Source of the DNA: Bacillota bacterium
GTDB taxonomy: Bacteria > Bacillota > Clostridia > TANB77 > CAG-465
NCBI GenBank assembly: GCA_023410645.1
Contig: JAEYPQ010000065.1
Location: 1 to 64,000 of the forward strand
Length of the DNA stretch: 64,000 nt
Reading direction: 5' to 3'
Each line of letters opens with the position of its first letter. The stretch's first letter is position 1. The notes under the pieces were generated by a model. It made no database searches and was not told the DNA's origin. It saw nothing but the letters and a program-made list of their open reading frames with translations. Made by a program: the position numbers and the translations under genes. Below are positions 43,366-52,525 of the stretch, one piece after another.

Positions 43366-43414
43366 ATTTCTTATTGCGAAATATAATTGTAATAGTTTTT
43401 TTAGGAGGTGTAAC

Positions 43415-43873
43415 ATGGAAAATAAAGAATTAGAAGGTAAATTAATGAGTTCTCTTATGAATTTAAAAAATTGTAAAATTCATAAAGCAATTCATATGAG
43501 TGAATTTACACATAATCAAAGATTAGTAATGTTTATTCTTCATGACTTAGAAAAAAAAGGTAAGATTTCTCTTCGCGAGTTAAGAAATAGAATGAAACTT
43601 GCTCCTTCGACTATTACTCCCATAATTACATCACTTGAAAATGATGGATATATTGAAAGAAATATTGATCCAAATGATAGGAGAAATATATTCTTGCAGC
43701 TTTCAAAAAAAGGAATAGAGTATACTAATAAAACTCATAATGCAATTGAAAATGCTGTTAAAGATTATATTAATTACATGGGTAAAGAGGATACAGAAGA
43801 ATTAATAAGACTACTTACAAAAAGCGCAGAATATTTTAAAGAGAGGGGAAAAATTAATGAAAAAAGTATTTAA
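43415..43873 (+). CDS. MarR-family transcriptional regulator
   Basis: 152 residues. The winged helix is seen as ISLRELRNRMKLAPSTITPIITSLENDGYIERNIDPNDRRN, with the DPNDRR wing motif typical of MarR. It usually represses its own operon and is released by a small ligand. The start is ATG 43415, behind TTAGGAGGTG. The frame is open upstream to 43187 but reads through the promoter. The exporter gene begins inside its last codons (17-base overlap), so it likely controls that exporter. Confidence 0.9.
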   Translation: MENKELEGKLMSSLMNLKNCKIHKAIHMSEFTHNQRLVMFILHDLEKKGKISLRELRNRMKLAPSTITPIITSLENDGYIERNIDPNDRRNIFLQLSKKGIEYTNKTHNAIENAVKDYINYMGKEDTEELIRLLTKSAEYFKERGKINEKSI

Positions 43874-45596
43874 ACATTTAAAGCCGTACACACTTGCTAT
43901 TATAGTATCTGTAATGTTTACTTTTATTCAAGCAATACTTTCATTATACATGCCAAACTTAATGTCTGATATTGTCAATAATGGAATAGTAGGCAAAAGC
44001 ATGGATAATGTTTGGGAATATGGAAAAAAGATGATTTTGGTAACTTTAATCTCTATGGTATCAGCTGTTATATCTACTTTTATAGCATCTAAAGTTTCAA
44101 GTGGATTTGCTAAGAGGTTAAGAGGAGCTGTATATGAAAAAGTACAAAAGTTTTCAATAAAGGAATTTAACAAAATTTCAACATCATCACTTATAACTCG
44201 TACAACAAACGATGTTACACAAGTACAACAATTAACACTTATGGCAATGAGACTTATGATATTAGCACCACTTATGTGTGTTGGTGGTATAATAATGTCA
44301 GTATCTGAGAATAAAGAATTATCTATTATATTTACAATTGTAATACCACTTTTAATTATAATAATAGCTTTACTTGCTAGATTTATTGTACCATTATTTA
44401 CTAAATTACAAACACTTACTGATAGAATAAATCAGGTTGTTAGGGAAAAACTTACTGGTGTTAGAGTAATACGTGCATTTGGAAATCAGGATTATGAAGC
44501 AAAAAGATATGATAAGGCAAGTAAGGATATATATGATGTATCTTTAAAAGCTGGATATATAATGTCTACATTAATGCCAATGATTTTCTTTATTATAAAC
44601 GTAACAAGTGCTGCAATTATATGGTTTGGAGCAAAACAAATAGACGCAGGTACACTTGAAATAGGAAGTATGATGGCATTTATGCAATATGCTATGCAAG
44701 TGTTATTTTCTATATTAATGGTAACAATGATATTTGTATTAATACCAAGATCTATAGTATCAGCAAAAAGAATAAATGAAGTACTTGAGATTGAGCCAAG
44801 TATAATCGATAATGAAAATGAAAAAGTAGAAATATCAAAACATGGTGAAATAGAATTTAACAATGTTGAATTTAGATATGATGAGCATAGTGATCCTGTA
44901 TTAGACAATATAAGCTTCAGAATAAATAAAGGTGAAACCCTAGCCATTATTGGTGGTACTGGAAGCGGTAAATCTACTATTTTAAATCTTATTTTAAGAT
45001 TTTATGACACTACTAAAGGTGAAGTTAAAGTTGGTGGTATAAATGTAAAAGATTTATCATTAACTCAATTAAGAGATATGATAGGTTATGTACCACAAAA
45101 AGTAAATTTATTTTCTGGAACAATAGCAGAAAATATAAGATATGGTAAAGAAGATGCAACTGAAGAAGATATTGTTGAAGCATCAAAAATTGCTCAAGCT
45201 TATGATTTTATATCTTCACTTGATGAAGGTTTTGACTCAATGGTTTCACAGGGTGGAACAAACTATTCAGGTGGTCAAAAACAAAGACTTTCTATTGCAA
45301 GAGCAATAGTTAAAAAACCTGAAATATATATATTTGATGATAGTTTCTCAGCACTTGATTATGCAACAGATAGGAAATTAAGAGAAGCATTAAATAGTAA
45401 TATAAAAGATTCTACTTTCATAATAGTTGCACAAAGAGTAAGTACTGTACTTAATGCAGATAAAATACTATTTATAGATGAAGGAAAAATAATAGCTCAA
45501 GGAACTCACAAAGAATTATTTAAATCTTGTGAAGAGTATAGAGAAGTCGTACTTTCACAAATCACAGAAGAGGAGGCGACTGAGAGTGGAAAATAA
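43857..45596 (+). CDS. ABC exporter half-transporter, degenerate ATP site
   Basis: 579 residues: six membrane helices (1-310) and an ATPase domain. Walker A is GGTGSGKST, the signature YSGGQKQR, and Walker B is IFDDSFSALD with Asp where the catalytic Glu normally sits. This is the degenerate half of heterodimeric exporters such as BmrC or TM287. It pairs with the next gene, which has a normal Glu. Likely exports lipophilic compounds or drugs. GAGGGG lies before the ATG. Confidence 0.92.
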   Translation: MKKVFKHLKPYTLAIIVSVMFTFIQAILSLYMPNLMSDIVNNGIVGKSMDNVWEYGKKMILVTLISMVSAVISTFIASKVSSGFAKRLRGAVYEKVQKFSIKEFNKISTSSLITRTTNDVTQVQQLTLMAMRLMILAPLMCVGGIIMSVSENKELSIIFTIVIPLLIIIIALLARFIVPLFTKLQTLTDRINQVVREKLTGVRVIRAFGNQDYEAKRYDKASKDIYDVSLKAGYIMSTLMPMIFFIINVTSAAIIWFGAKQIDAGTLEIGSMMAFMQYAMQVLFSILMVTMIFVLIPRSIVSAKRINEVLEIEPSIIDNENEKVEISKHGEIEFNNVEFRYDEHSDPVLDNISFRINKGETLAIIGGTGSGKSTILNLILRFYDTTKGEVKVGGINVKDLSLTQLRDMIGYVPQKVNLFSGTIAENIRYGKEDATEEDIVEASKIAQAYDFISSLDEGFDSMVSQGGTNYSGGQKQRLSIARAIVKKPEIYIFDDSFSALDYATDRKLREALNSNIKDSTFIIVAQRVSTVLNADKILFIDEGKIIAQGTHKELFKSCEEYREVVLSQITEEEATESGK

Positions 45597-47595
45597 AGAA
45601 AAAAAGCATAATAAAATGCCAGGTGGAATGGGACCAATGAGAGGTGGAATGGGTCCAACAGATAAAGCAAAGGATTTTAGTGGAACACTAAAAAGACTTA
45701 TAAAATATATTGGTAAATATAATTTAGCAATATTATCTGTAATAATCGTTCTTACAATTAGTACCATATTATCTGTAATGTCTCCAAAAATACTTGGTAA
45801 AGCTACAACTGAACTTGGAAATAATATAATGAAAAAAATGGTTTATACACAAATGAACACTATGATGAACCAAGTACCAGATCAAGTAAAACAAATGATA
45901 CCTGAAAATGCTACTGTTCAAACTTTAATTGATATGAAACTTATTCCAGAAGATGTTGTAAGTCAAATACCAGAAGTAGCAAAGGATGTTTCATTAAATG
46001 TAGAACCTAAAATTAATTATGATTATATTGGTCAAATAATATTAATTATAATTGGAATATATGTGGTTAGCGCAATATTTAGCTTAATCTCATATAGAAC
46101 AATGGCATTTATTTCACAGAAAGTTACCTATAACCTAAGGAAAGAAATTGATGAGAAATTAGATAAATTACCACTTAAGTTTTTTGATCAACATACACAT
46201 GGAGAAATTTTAAGTCGTATAACAAATGACGTTGATAACATAAGTACAATGTTACAACAAAGTTTAGCTCAAATATTACAATCATTATTTACTATTATTG
46301 GAATACTTGTAATGATGATATCAATAAGCTTTAGCATGACTGGTGTTGCAATACTAATAATTCCAGCTAGTTTAATATTTATAGCAGTAGTTGTAAAAAC
46401 ATCACAAAAGTATTTCATGGCACAACAAAGAGTAATAGGTGAATTGAATTCACATATTGAAGAAACTTATTCAGGTGATTTAGTAGTAAAAGCATTTAAT
46501 ATGCAAAATAGAGAAATTGAAAAGTTTGAAGATATAAATAAAGAATTATATAAAGATGGATGGAAATCACAATTTTTATCTGGTATGATGATGCCAATTA
46601 TTAATACAATAAATAACTTTGGATATATAGGATTATGTGTACTTGGTGCAAAACTTGCAATAGATGGAAAAATGTCAATAGGTGATATCCAAGCATTTAT
46701 TCAATATACAAACCAATTTACTCAACCTATTGCACAAAGTGCAAATATGTTAAACTTAATACAAGGTACAATAGCAGCAGCAGAGCGTGTATTTGAAATA
46801 TTAGATGAAGAAGAAGAAATAAAAGATCCTGAGAACCCAACTAAAATCGAACAAGTACATGGTCATGTTGAATGCGAAAATGTTAGATTTAGTTATTCAC
46901 CAAATGAAAGTTTAATTGAAGATTGGTCATTAGAAGTTCAGCCAGGTCAAACAGTTGCAATCGTTGGACCAACTGGTGCTGGTAAAACTACTATTGTAAA
47001 TCTATTAATGAGATTTTATGAAATAAATGGTGGAGATATTAAAGTTGATGGAGTATCTACAAAAAATATAACAAGACAAGATTTAAGAAAAATGTTTGCA
47101 ATGGTATTACAAGATACATGGACATTTAACGGCACTATAAGAGAAAATATCAGATATTCTAATCATGATGCATTAGATAATGAAGTTGAGCAAGCTGCTT
47201 ATTTAGCACATGCTGATGGATTTATTAGAGCACTTCCTGATGGATATGATTTTGTATTAAATGATGATGCGACTAATATTTCTCAAGGTCAAAAGCAATT
47301 ACTTACAATTGCAAGAGCAATACTTGCTGATGCACCAATATTAATACTTGATGAAGCAACAAGTAATGTTGATACTAGAACAGAAGAAATTATACAAAAA
47401 GCTATGACTAGATTAATGCAAGGTAGAACAAGTTTTGTAATTGCACATAGACTTTCTACAATAAAAAATGCAGATATAATTCTTGTAATGGAACATGGTA
47501 GAATAGTAGAACGTGGTACACATGATGAACTATTACATAAAGATGGAACATATGCAAAATTATATAACAGTCAGTTTAGTGAAGAAATGGCATAA
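45586..47595 (+). CDS. ABC exporter half-transporter, catalytic half
   Basis: 669 residues starting at GTG 45586 (GAGGAGG spaced 9), overlapping the previous gene by 11 bases. A Met/Gly-rich N-terminal tail (about 10-30, GGMGPMRGGMGP) precedes six membrane helices, with an extra loop of ~80 residues after the first helix. The ATPase part has Walker A VGPTGAGKTT, a signature ISQGQKQ (variant of LSGGQ) and Walker B LILDEATSNVD with the catalytic Glu. Together with the first half it forms a heterodimer with one active ATP site. Confidence 0.92.
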   Translation: MENKEKKHNKMPGGMGPMRGGMGPTDKAKDFSGTLKRLIKYIGKYNLAILSVIIVLTISTILSVMSPKILGKATTELGNNIMKKMVYTQMNTMMNQVPDQVKQMIPENATVQTLIDMKLIPEDVVSQIPEVAKDVSLNVEPKINYDYIGQIILIIIGIYVVSAIFSLISYRTMAFISQKVTYNLRKEIDEKLDKLPLKFFDQHTHGEILSRITNDVDNISTMLQQSLAQILQSLFTIIGILVMMISISFSMTGVAILIIPASLIFIAVVVKTSQKYFMAQQRVIGELNSHIEETYSGDLVVKAFNMQNREIEKFEDINKELYKDGWKSQFLSGMMMPIINTINNFGYIGLCVLGAKLAIDGKMSIGDIQAFIQYTNQFTQPIAQSANMLNLIQGTIAAAERVFEILDEEEEIKDPENPTKIEQVHGHVECENVRFSYSPNESLIEDWSLEVQPGQTVAIVGPTGAGKTTIVNLLMRFYEINGGDIKVDGVSTKNITRQDLRKMFAMVLQDTWTFNGTIRENIRYSNHDALDNEVEQAAYLAHADGFIRALPDGYDFVLNDDATNISQGQKQLLTIARAILADAPILILDEATSNVDTRTEEIIQKAMTRLMQGRTSFVIAHRLSTIKNADIILVMEHGRIVERGTHDELLHKDGTYAKLYNSQFSEEMA

Positions 47596-47614
47596 AAATA
47601 AAATTAAATGGAAA

Positions 47615-47648
47615 AATACTAGTAACTTTTTAAAGTTACTAGTATTTT
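47615..47648. terminator. Palindromic terminator between the exporter and the surface gene
   Basis: 15-bp perfect arms 47615-47629 and 47632-47646 with T- and A-rich flanks, serving two converging genes. Confidence 0.75.
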
Positions 47649-47649
47649 A

Positions 47650-48756
47650 TTACATTTCTAAATAAATTTCATCAACATTAACATTTAAATTTACTACTGA
47701 AAGATGTATGTAACAACTTACATTTAGTGCAGATATATTACGAGAAGTAAAATCTGTTGTATAGACTGTAGCAGCGTAAGGATCTTGATTAGTATAATAA
47801 TTTTTATTACTAAATACAAACTGTAAAGATGAAGAAACTGATACGCCATTATAATTAACTATAATTTTGGAATATTTTGATATATCGATCATATTTTTAG
47901 TTCCAACATAAAGTCTAGTTCCAGAAGGAGAATAAAAGTTCATATAATCTCCATATTTTGTTAATCCGCCAGAATAACTAACATGATATCCAGTAATACT
48001 CCATCCACCTGTAACTGGTAAAAATTCGTTTCCATCCTTATATAAATATAATTTATTATCTGTTTTTTGCTTTATAATTTCTGATTTTCTCACATTACCT
48101 TCATTATCTATTGCCATTAATTGTATTGCATATTCTGTATCTGGTTCTAAGTTTAATATTGTATATGAGCTACCTTTGTTTAAATCAACATATTGTCCAT
48201 TTAGAAAGTATTCATATCCAATGATCGTAGTAGAGGAGGAAGTTGCATTTCCTTCTAATGTAATATATGTTCCATTTACTTCCTTTATTGTTGGAGTAAA
48301 TTCTGAAATTGGAGAGTTAACTACTTCACCAGATCCATTATTTGGAGTATCATCGTTTGGTATTACAATAGAATTTTGATCTGGAATATCAATATTTTTA
48401 GCCCATAAAATTTCATTTCCATTTAACTCTGCAGTATATGCTAATTTATCTTCTTTTATTATTAATTTACCAACATAATTTTCATTAAAACTTGGAATAA
48501 ATTTTTTTATATCTTCAAAAGAAGTAGCATTAATTTTTTCTCTATCACCAAGTGTATCCACAAACTGTTTTGATACTGTTAAAGTGAGCTCATCTCTAAA
48601 ACTTGTTAAATCTTGTGTAAATTTTGCTTGTCTTGCACTTTCTATTGGATTATTATTCGTTAAATTTAATATTATGGCTCCTGCAAGTATTATAATAACA
48701 ATTATCGTAATTATTAGAACTATTAGCGATATACCATTCTTTTGTTTCCTATACAT
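47650..48756 (-). CDS. Prepilin-like N-terminus with fibronectin III-type surface protein
   Basis: 368 residues. KQKNG|ISLIVLIITIIVIIILAG is a type IV prepilin-like leader with a cleavage Gly, except that position +5 is Val instead of Glu, then LTNNNPIESARQAKF. A ~75-residue domain follows, then an FN3-like domain (about 155-235: TPTIKEVNGTYITLEG, LEPDTEYAIQLMAIDNEGNVRK) and a C-terminal jelly-roll-like domain. It is exported and probably displayed or assembled on the surface. I start at ATG 48756 (AAAGGAAG spaced 7). Another ATG at 48771 lies before that site. Confidence 0.8.
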   Translation of the reverse strand: MYRKQKNGISLIVLIITIIVIIILAGAIILNLTNNNPIESARQAKFTQDLTSFRDELTLTVSKQFVDTLGDREKINATSFEDIKKFIPSFNENYVGKLIIKEDKLAYTAELNGNEILWAKNIDIPDQNSIVIPNDDTPNNGSGEVVNSPISEFTPTIKEVNGTYITLEGNATSSSTTIIGYEYFLNGQYVDLNKGSSYTILNLEPDTEYAIQLMAIDNEGNVRKSEIIKQKTDNKLYLYKDGNEFLPVTGGWSITGYHVSYSGGLTKYGDYMNFYSPSGTRLYVGTKNMIDISKYSKIIVNYNGVSVSSSLQFVFSNKNYYTNQDPYAATVYTTDFTSRNISALNVSCYIHLSVVNLNVNVDEIYLEM

Positions 48757-48827
48757 AAGTCTTCCTTTCATTAAATATAATAAAATATTAACATATTAAA
48801 AGAAATATATCAATAGTTAAATAAAAA

Positions 48828-48871
48828 ATATATCCTCTAAAATGTCATATCTTTTATAACATTTTAGAGGA
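48828..48871 (-). terminator. Terminator of the ferritin-like gene pair
   Basis: 13-bp perfect arms 48833-48845 and 48859-48871. On the minus strand a T-rich tail follows. Confidence 0.7.
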
Positions 48872-48892
48872 AACCTACATTTTAAATTAATC

Positions 48893-48916
48893 ATTTTATT
48901 ATTTTATTATTTTATT
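48893..48916. repeat. Three copies of the 8-mer ATTTTATT
   Basis: Perfect tandem repeat 48893-48900, 48901-48908, 48909-48916, touching the stop codon of the ferritin-like gene. Copy number may vary by slippage. Confidence 0.6.
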
Positions 48917-49463
48917 ATTCACACACGGCCTCTAAAATAGCTTTAAAATATGCAAGATGTGCAAATTCATCTTTTAGTATTCTTGTTATAAGGTCCTTTA
49001 AATTTTCATCATCAGTGAGTGGATATAATGTCTCATAATATTCTATTGCTCCAGTTTCTAATTTTATATTTTCCCTCATGATTCCTTCAATCATTTTAAC
49101 ATAACATACATAATGACCTGACCAATATTGACAAATATCAGGGTTATCATCAATAAAGGTACAAAGTCTAGGGTCTAGATTAGATAATGTCATTTTTTCA
49201 GCTAATATCTCTGAGTGATGTACTTCATCATAAGAAATTCTTCTCATAGTCCTACCAATGTTACTTGTTTCATCATTATACATTAATATAAAACTTTGAT
49301 ATTTATATTGATTTTGACTTGTAAATTCACTTTTTCTTCCAACATATCCATCTTTTAAAATATAAAGTATATCATCTGAAAACGTATAAGGAAGTACTTC
49401 AGGAAATGGTTCTGTTACTGCTAATTCATCAAAATTTATACTATTTGCTTTTTTTAAATTCAT
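48915..49463 (-). CDS. Ferritin-like diiron protein, second of two
   Basis: 182 residues, four-helix type. ISYDEVHHSEILAEKM and ILKDEFAHLAYFKAI each give a Glu-x-x-His metal motif in the style of ferritin-like/rubrerythrin proteins, with QYWSGHYVCY between. Possible roles are oxidase, peroxidase or iron handling. Which metal is unknown. Start at ATG 49463 behind AGGGGG. An in-frame ATG at 49499 overlaps the previous gene. Paralogue of the gene just upstream. Confidence 0.72.
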   Translation of the reverse strand: MNLKKANSINFDELAVTEPFPEVLPYTFSDDILYILKDGYVGRKSEFTSQNQYKYQSFILMYNDETSNIGRTMRRISYDEVHHSEILAEKMTLSNLDPRLCTFIDDNPDICQYWSGHYVCYVKMIEGIMRENIKLETGAIEYYETLYPLTDDENLKDLITRILKDEFAHLAYFKAILEAVCE

Positions 49464-49479
49464 ATTATTCCCCCTTTTA

Positions 49480-50031
49480 TTAAGTCTCATTAAAGGCATT
49501 TAATACAGTATTAAAATAATCTAAATGTGATACCTCATCTTCAATTATACGCTTAACGATTTCATCTAAATTTTCATCTGTTGATTCTTTCAAAACTTCA
49601 TTATAGTCATTAATTGCAATTTGTTCAAGCTTAATATTATCTTTTAAAATTTTTTCAAATTCCTTAGCATAACATACATAATGGCCAGACCAGTAATCAC
49701 AAATATTAATGTTATTATCAATATATTTACAATATTTAGGATCAACATCTGATAGATAAAGCTTTTTTGCAATCATCTCATAATGTATCATTTCTCTTAT
49801 CGCAATTTTTTCTATTGCTTCATAAAAATTTGGTAACTTTTTGTTATAGGTTAATATAAAATGCTGATACATATATTGAGCTAGACTTGTAAATTCACCT
49901 TTTGATCCAGAGTTAATCTTCATAAGTTTGTAGACTATGTTTTTATCTAAAATGGACTTAGTAGCCTCTGGAAAATTTCCATGTATTTCGTATTTTGAAA
50001 ATTCTATACTGTTTGCATTTTTGAAATTCAT
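49480..50031 (-). CDS. Ferritin-like diiron protein, first of two
   Basis: 183 residues with IAIREMIHYEMIAKKL and RIIEDEVSHLDYFNTV as Glu-x-x-His motifs and CDYWSGHYVCYAKEFEK, matching the next gene block for block. The two genes are tandem paralogues in one transcription unit (16-base gap), so they may form a hetero-oligomer. ATG 50031 follows AGGTGAT. An upstream ATG at 50040 lies on that site. The mutual identity looks moderate by eye, so this is an old duplication. Confidence 0.72.
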   Translation of the reverse strand: MNFKNANSIEFSKYEIHGNFPEATKSILDKNIVYKLMKINSGSKGEFTSLAQYMYQHFILTYNKKLPNFYEAIEKIAIREMIHYEMIAKKLYLSDVDPKYCKYIDNNINICDYWSGHYVCYAKEFEKILKDNIKLEQIAINDYNEVLKESTDENLDEIVKRIIEDEVSHLDYFNTVLNAFNET

Positions 50032-50127
50032 AACGATCACCTATAAAATTATATTTTTTTACAAATAATATATGTATAATTTGAATAAAATGAATGATAT
50101 TATAGTAAAAATATAAAAAGTATTATA

Positions 50128-50156
50128 TTGACAAATACCTTAAACTATAATATAAT
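50128..50156 (+). promoter_or_regulatory. Perfect consensus promoter of the AI-2E family gene
   Basis: TTGACA 50128-50133, 17-bp spacer, TATAAT 50151-50156. Confidence 0.82.
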
Positions 50157-50193
50157 TTGAATATGTAAAAAAATTATTTTGGAGGAAAGTAGA

Positions 50194-51303
50194 TTGAGAA
50201 AATATATTAGTGAAAAATTTGATTTTAAGTTTTTAAATAGGATTATGTATGTTGGAGCGTTTATAGCAGTATATTATGTACTAAAAAATATTGGTCTTTT
50301 AGATAAAATATTTGAAGCTCTTGCAGCACTTACCCCAGTATATATAGGAATATTAATTTGTTGGATATCAATGCCTTTAAAAAACAGGCTTAAAAAAATA
50401 GGCCTTAGCAAAAATGCAGCAGCACTAGTATCCTTAATATTAATTTTTGGAATTCTGATATTATTATGTGCAATTATTATACCAATGTTTGTTCAACAGT
50501 TAGCAAGCTTTGTTAAAGAATTACCTAATATTTATACCACAGTTATTGTAAAAGTAAATGAAATATTAAAAGATAATTTAGGAATTGAAAATGCGATACA
50601 AATATCTAATAGTATAAAAAGCTTAGATTTTGTACAAAAATATCTGGGAAATATTGTTGATTATTCTATAAATACAGTACAAAGTGCAATAGGTGTAATA
50701 GTAACAATAGGAACAACAATTGTAGTGTCATTTTTCATGGCTAAAGATATTGAAAAATTAAAGTCTGGAATTATAGGATTTTTCTCTAAAAATAGTAAAG
50801 ATGGAAATAGATATAAAATGGTAACAGAAATAGATGCTGTTATAATGAAATATATTAAAGGAGTTGTACTTGATAGCTTTATAGTTGGATTAATGACAAC
50901 AGTGGTTTGTATGATATTAAAATTAGATTATGCGATAATATTTGGTATACTAATAATGTTCCTTAATCTTATACCATATATCGGAGCAATTTTATCATAT
51001 ACAATTGCATCATTATATGCACTTTCAGTCGGAGGACCTGCACTTGCAATAATTACTTTCATTTCACTTGCAATTGTACAGGTAATAGATGCAAATATTT
51101 TACAACCAAATATAATAGGAAAATCAGTAGATATACACCCAGTAGTAATTCTTGCTGGACTTATAGTATTTCAACTTTTCTTTGGTGTTGTAGGAATGAT
51201 TATAGCAGTACCAATATTATCTGTAATAAAAGTAATTATGAAGTATAAACTTGATATACCAATTGATGAAGATGAAGAGAATGAAGTAAAGGCAGTAAAT
51301 TAA
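50194..51303 (+). CDS. AI-2E family (PerM/YtvI-type) membrane transporter
   Basis: 369 residues with about seven helices. The LIPYIGAILSYTIASLYALSVGGP block and IGKSVDIHPVVILAGLIVFQLFFGVVGMIIAVP near the end are the family signatures. Members have been linked to autoinducer export, Na+/H+ exchange and, in Bacillus YtvI, sporulation. The substrate here is not known. I start at TTG 50194, correctly spaced from GGAGG. A TTG at 50179 lies before that site. Confidence 0.88.
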   Translation: MRKYISEKFDFKFLNRIMYVGAFIAVYYVLKNIGLLDKIFEALAALTPVYIGILICWISMPLKNRLKKIGLSKNAAALVSLILIFGILILLCAIIIPMFVQQLASFVKELPNIYTTVIVKVNEILKDNLGIENAIQISNSIKSLDFVQKYLGNIVDYSINTVQSAIGVIVTIGTTIVVSFFMAKDIEKLKSGIIGFFSKNSKDGNRYKMVTEIDAVIMKYIKGVVLDSFIVGLMTTVVCMILKLDYAIIFGILIMFLNLIPYIGAILSYTIASLYALSVGGPALAIITFISLAIVQVIDANILQPNIIGKSVDIHPVVILAGLIVFQLFFGVVGMIIAVPILSVIKVIMKYKLDIPIDEDEENEVKAVN

Positions 51304-51316
51304 AAATATATTAAGA

Positions 51317-51345
51317 AAGATGTTAAAAAATTAACATCTTCTTTT
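51317..51345. terminator. Terminator between the AI-2E gene and lysC
   Basis: 10-bp arms AAGATGTTAA / TTAACATCTT with a T-rich tail. Confidence 0.6.
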
Positions 51346-51348
51346 CTT

Positions 51349-52344
51349 TTATTCAAATAATTCTTTATGTAATTCTTCCATAAATTCAACTGCTCTTTCA
51401 GCTTGAACAGCAATGTTTATTGAAAGCTCACTAAATGATATCATTTCAATTGAGATTTTAAGATTTTTTGCAATATCAAATATATCATAAATGAGTTCGC
51501 GATTTGACATCATCATATCCCCAACAATTGATATTTTTGTCATATTATCCCTTTTAGTTATAAATTTAACTTTGTTATTTTCAAATGGTTCATCAGTTTC
51601 TTCTAATTCATCTAGTTTATCAGATATCAGACTTCCAGCAGATCTTTTCTGTGAATTTCTTACAATTATAGGTATGTTATATTTTTTTCCTGTGTTTACA
51701 GCTCTATTATGCATAACCTTTGAACCAAGGCTAGCTGCTTCTAACATTTCGTTATATGATATGTTCTTTAATAGTTTGGCTCTTGAAATAATTCTTGGAT
51801 CAGCAGAAAAAACACCATCTACATCAGTATATATTTCACATTTTCTTGCTTTAATTGCCGCAGCAATAGCAACAGCACTCAAATCGCTTCCACCACGACC
51901 TAGTGTTGTTAAGTTACCTAATTTATCTACTGCTTGGAATCCTGTTACTACAACAATTTTTCCACTTTTTAAATAGGAAAGTATATTTTCTATGTAAATT
52001 GATTCTATTTTTGCTTCACCATATGTAGAATCAGAAATAATTCCTGCTTGTTCGCCAGTTAAGCTTATTGCTTCATAACCTCTTTCATTTAGCATCATAC
52101 TAAGAAGGGCTACAGTTTGCATTTCTCCAGTAGTAAGCAAGAAATCTAAATCTCTTTTGCAAGGATTTTTAGAATATTCCTTTGCCTTTTGAATTAGATT
52201 ATCTGTACACTTGCCTTGGGCAGATACAATAACTACAAGATTATTCTTTTTATTCTTATAAGATATTATATTATCGCATATTTTTTCTAACTTTTCTTTA
52301 TTTTCAACAGAGCTACCACCATATTTTTGAACGATAACATTCAT
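51349..52344 (-). CDS. lysC: Aspartate kinase with a single ACT domain
   Basis: 331 residues; aspartate kinases are usually about 400. VQKYGGSSVENKEKL is the ATP/Asp-binding start, with LTTGEMQTVALLSMML, VTGFQAVDKLGNLTTLGRGGSDLSA and TDVDGVFSADPRI following. After the kinase domain only one ACT-like unit remains (KISIVGDMMMSNRELIYDIF to the end), similar to the second ACT of normal enzymes. It makes aspartyl phosphate for lysine, DAP, methionine and threonine. Feedback control may differ. Start at ATG 52344 (GAGGTGA upstream). Confidence 0.9.
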   Translation of the reverse strand: MNVIVQKYGGSSVENKEKLEKICDNIISYKNKKNNLVVIVSAQGKCTDNLIQKAKEYSKNPCKRDLDFLLTTGEMQTVALLSMMLNERGYEAISLTGEQAGIISDSTYGEAKIESIYIENILSYLKSGKIVVVTGFQAVDKLGNLTTLGRGGSDLSAVAIAAAIKARKCEIYTDVDGVFSADPRIISRAKLLKNISYNEMLEAASLGSKVMHNRAVNTGKKYNIPIIVRNSQKRSAGSLISDKLDELEETDEPFENNKVKFITKRDNMTKISIVGDMMMSNRELIYDIFDIAKNLKISIEMISFSELSINIAVQAERAVEFMEELHKELFE

Positions 52345-52525
52345 ACACAATTCACCTCTCATATGATATTTTATGCAAAATAAGAAGGCTTGTGCTCATA
52401 AAATAAGTATAAGTTAATAAATATCTATAATATACATAAATAAATGACTATAATATAGTATTTAATATTGAAAAAAGTTATTGAATATAGTAATATTTTA
52501 ATATATATTTATAGTGGGTGGAAAT

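Noticed and set aside
43187..43414. Upstream extension of the MarR gene
   Set aside because: It covers the promoter at 43337-43365 and has no ribosome site. AGGAGGTG before ATG 43415 marks the real start.
48893..48916. CRISPR array
   Set aside because: The only short tandem repeat is an 8-mer without spacers. No repeat-spacer pattern or cas gene was seen anywhere in the window.
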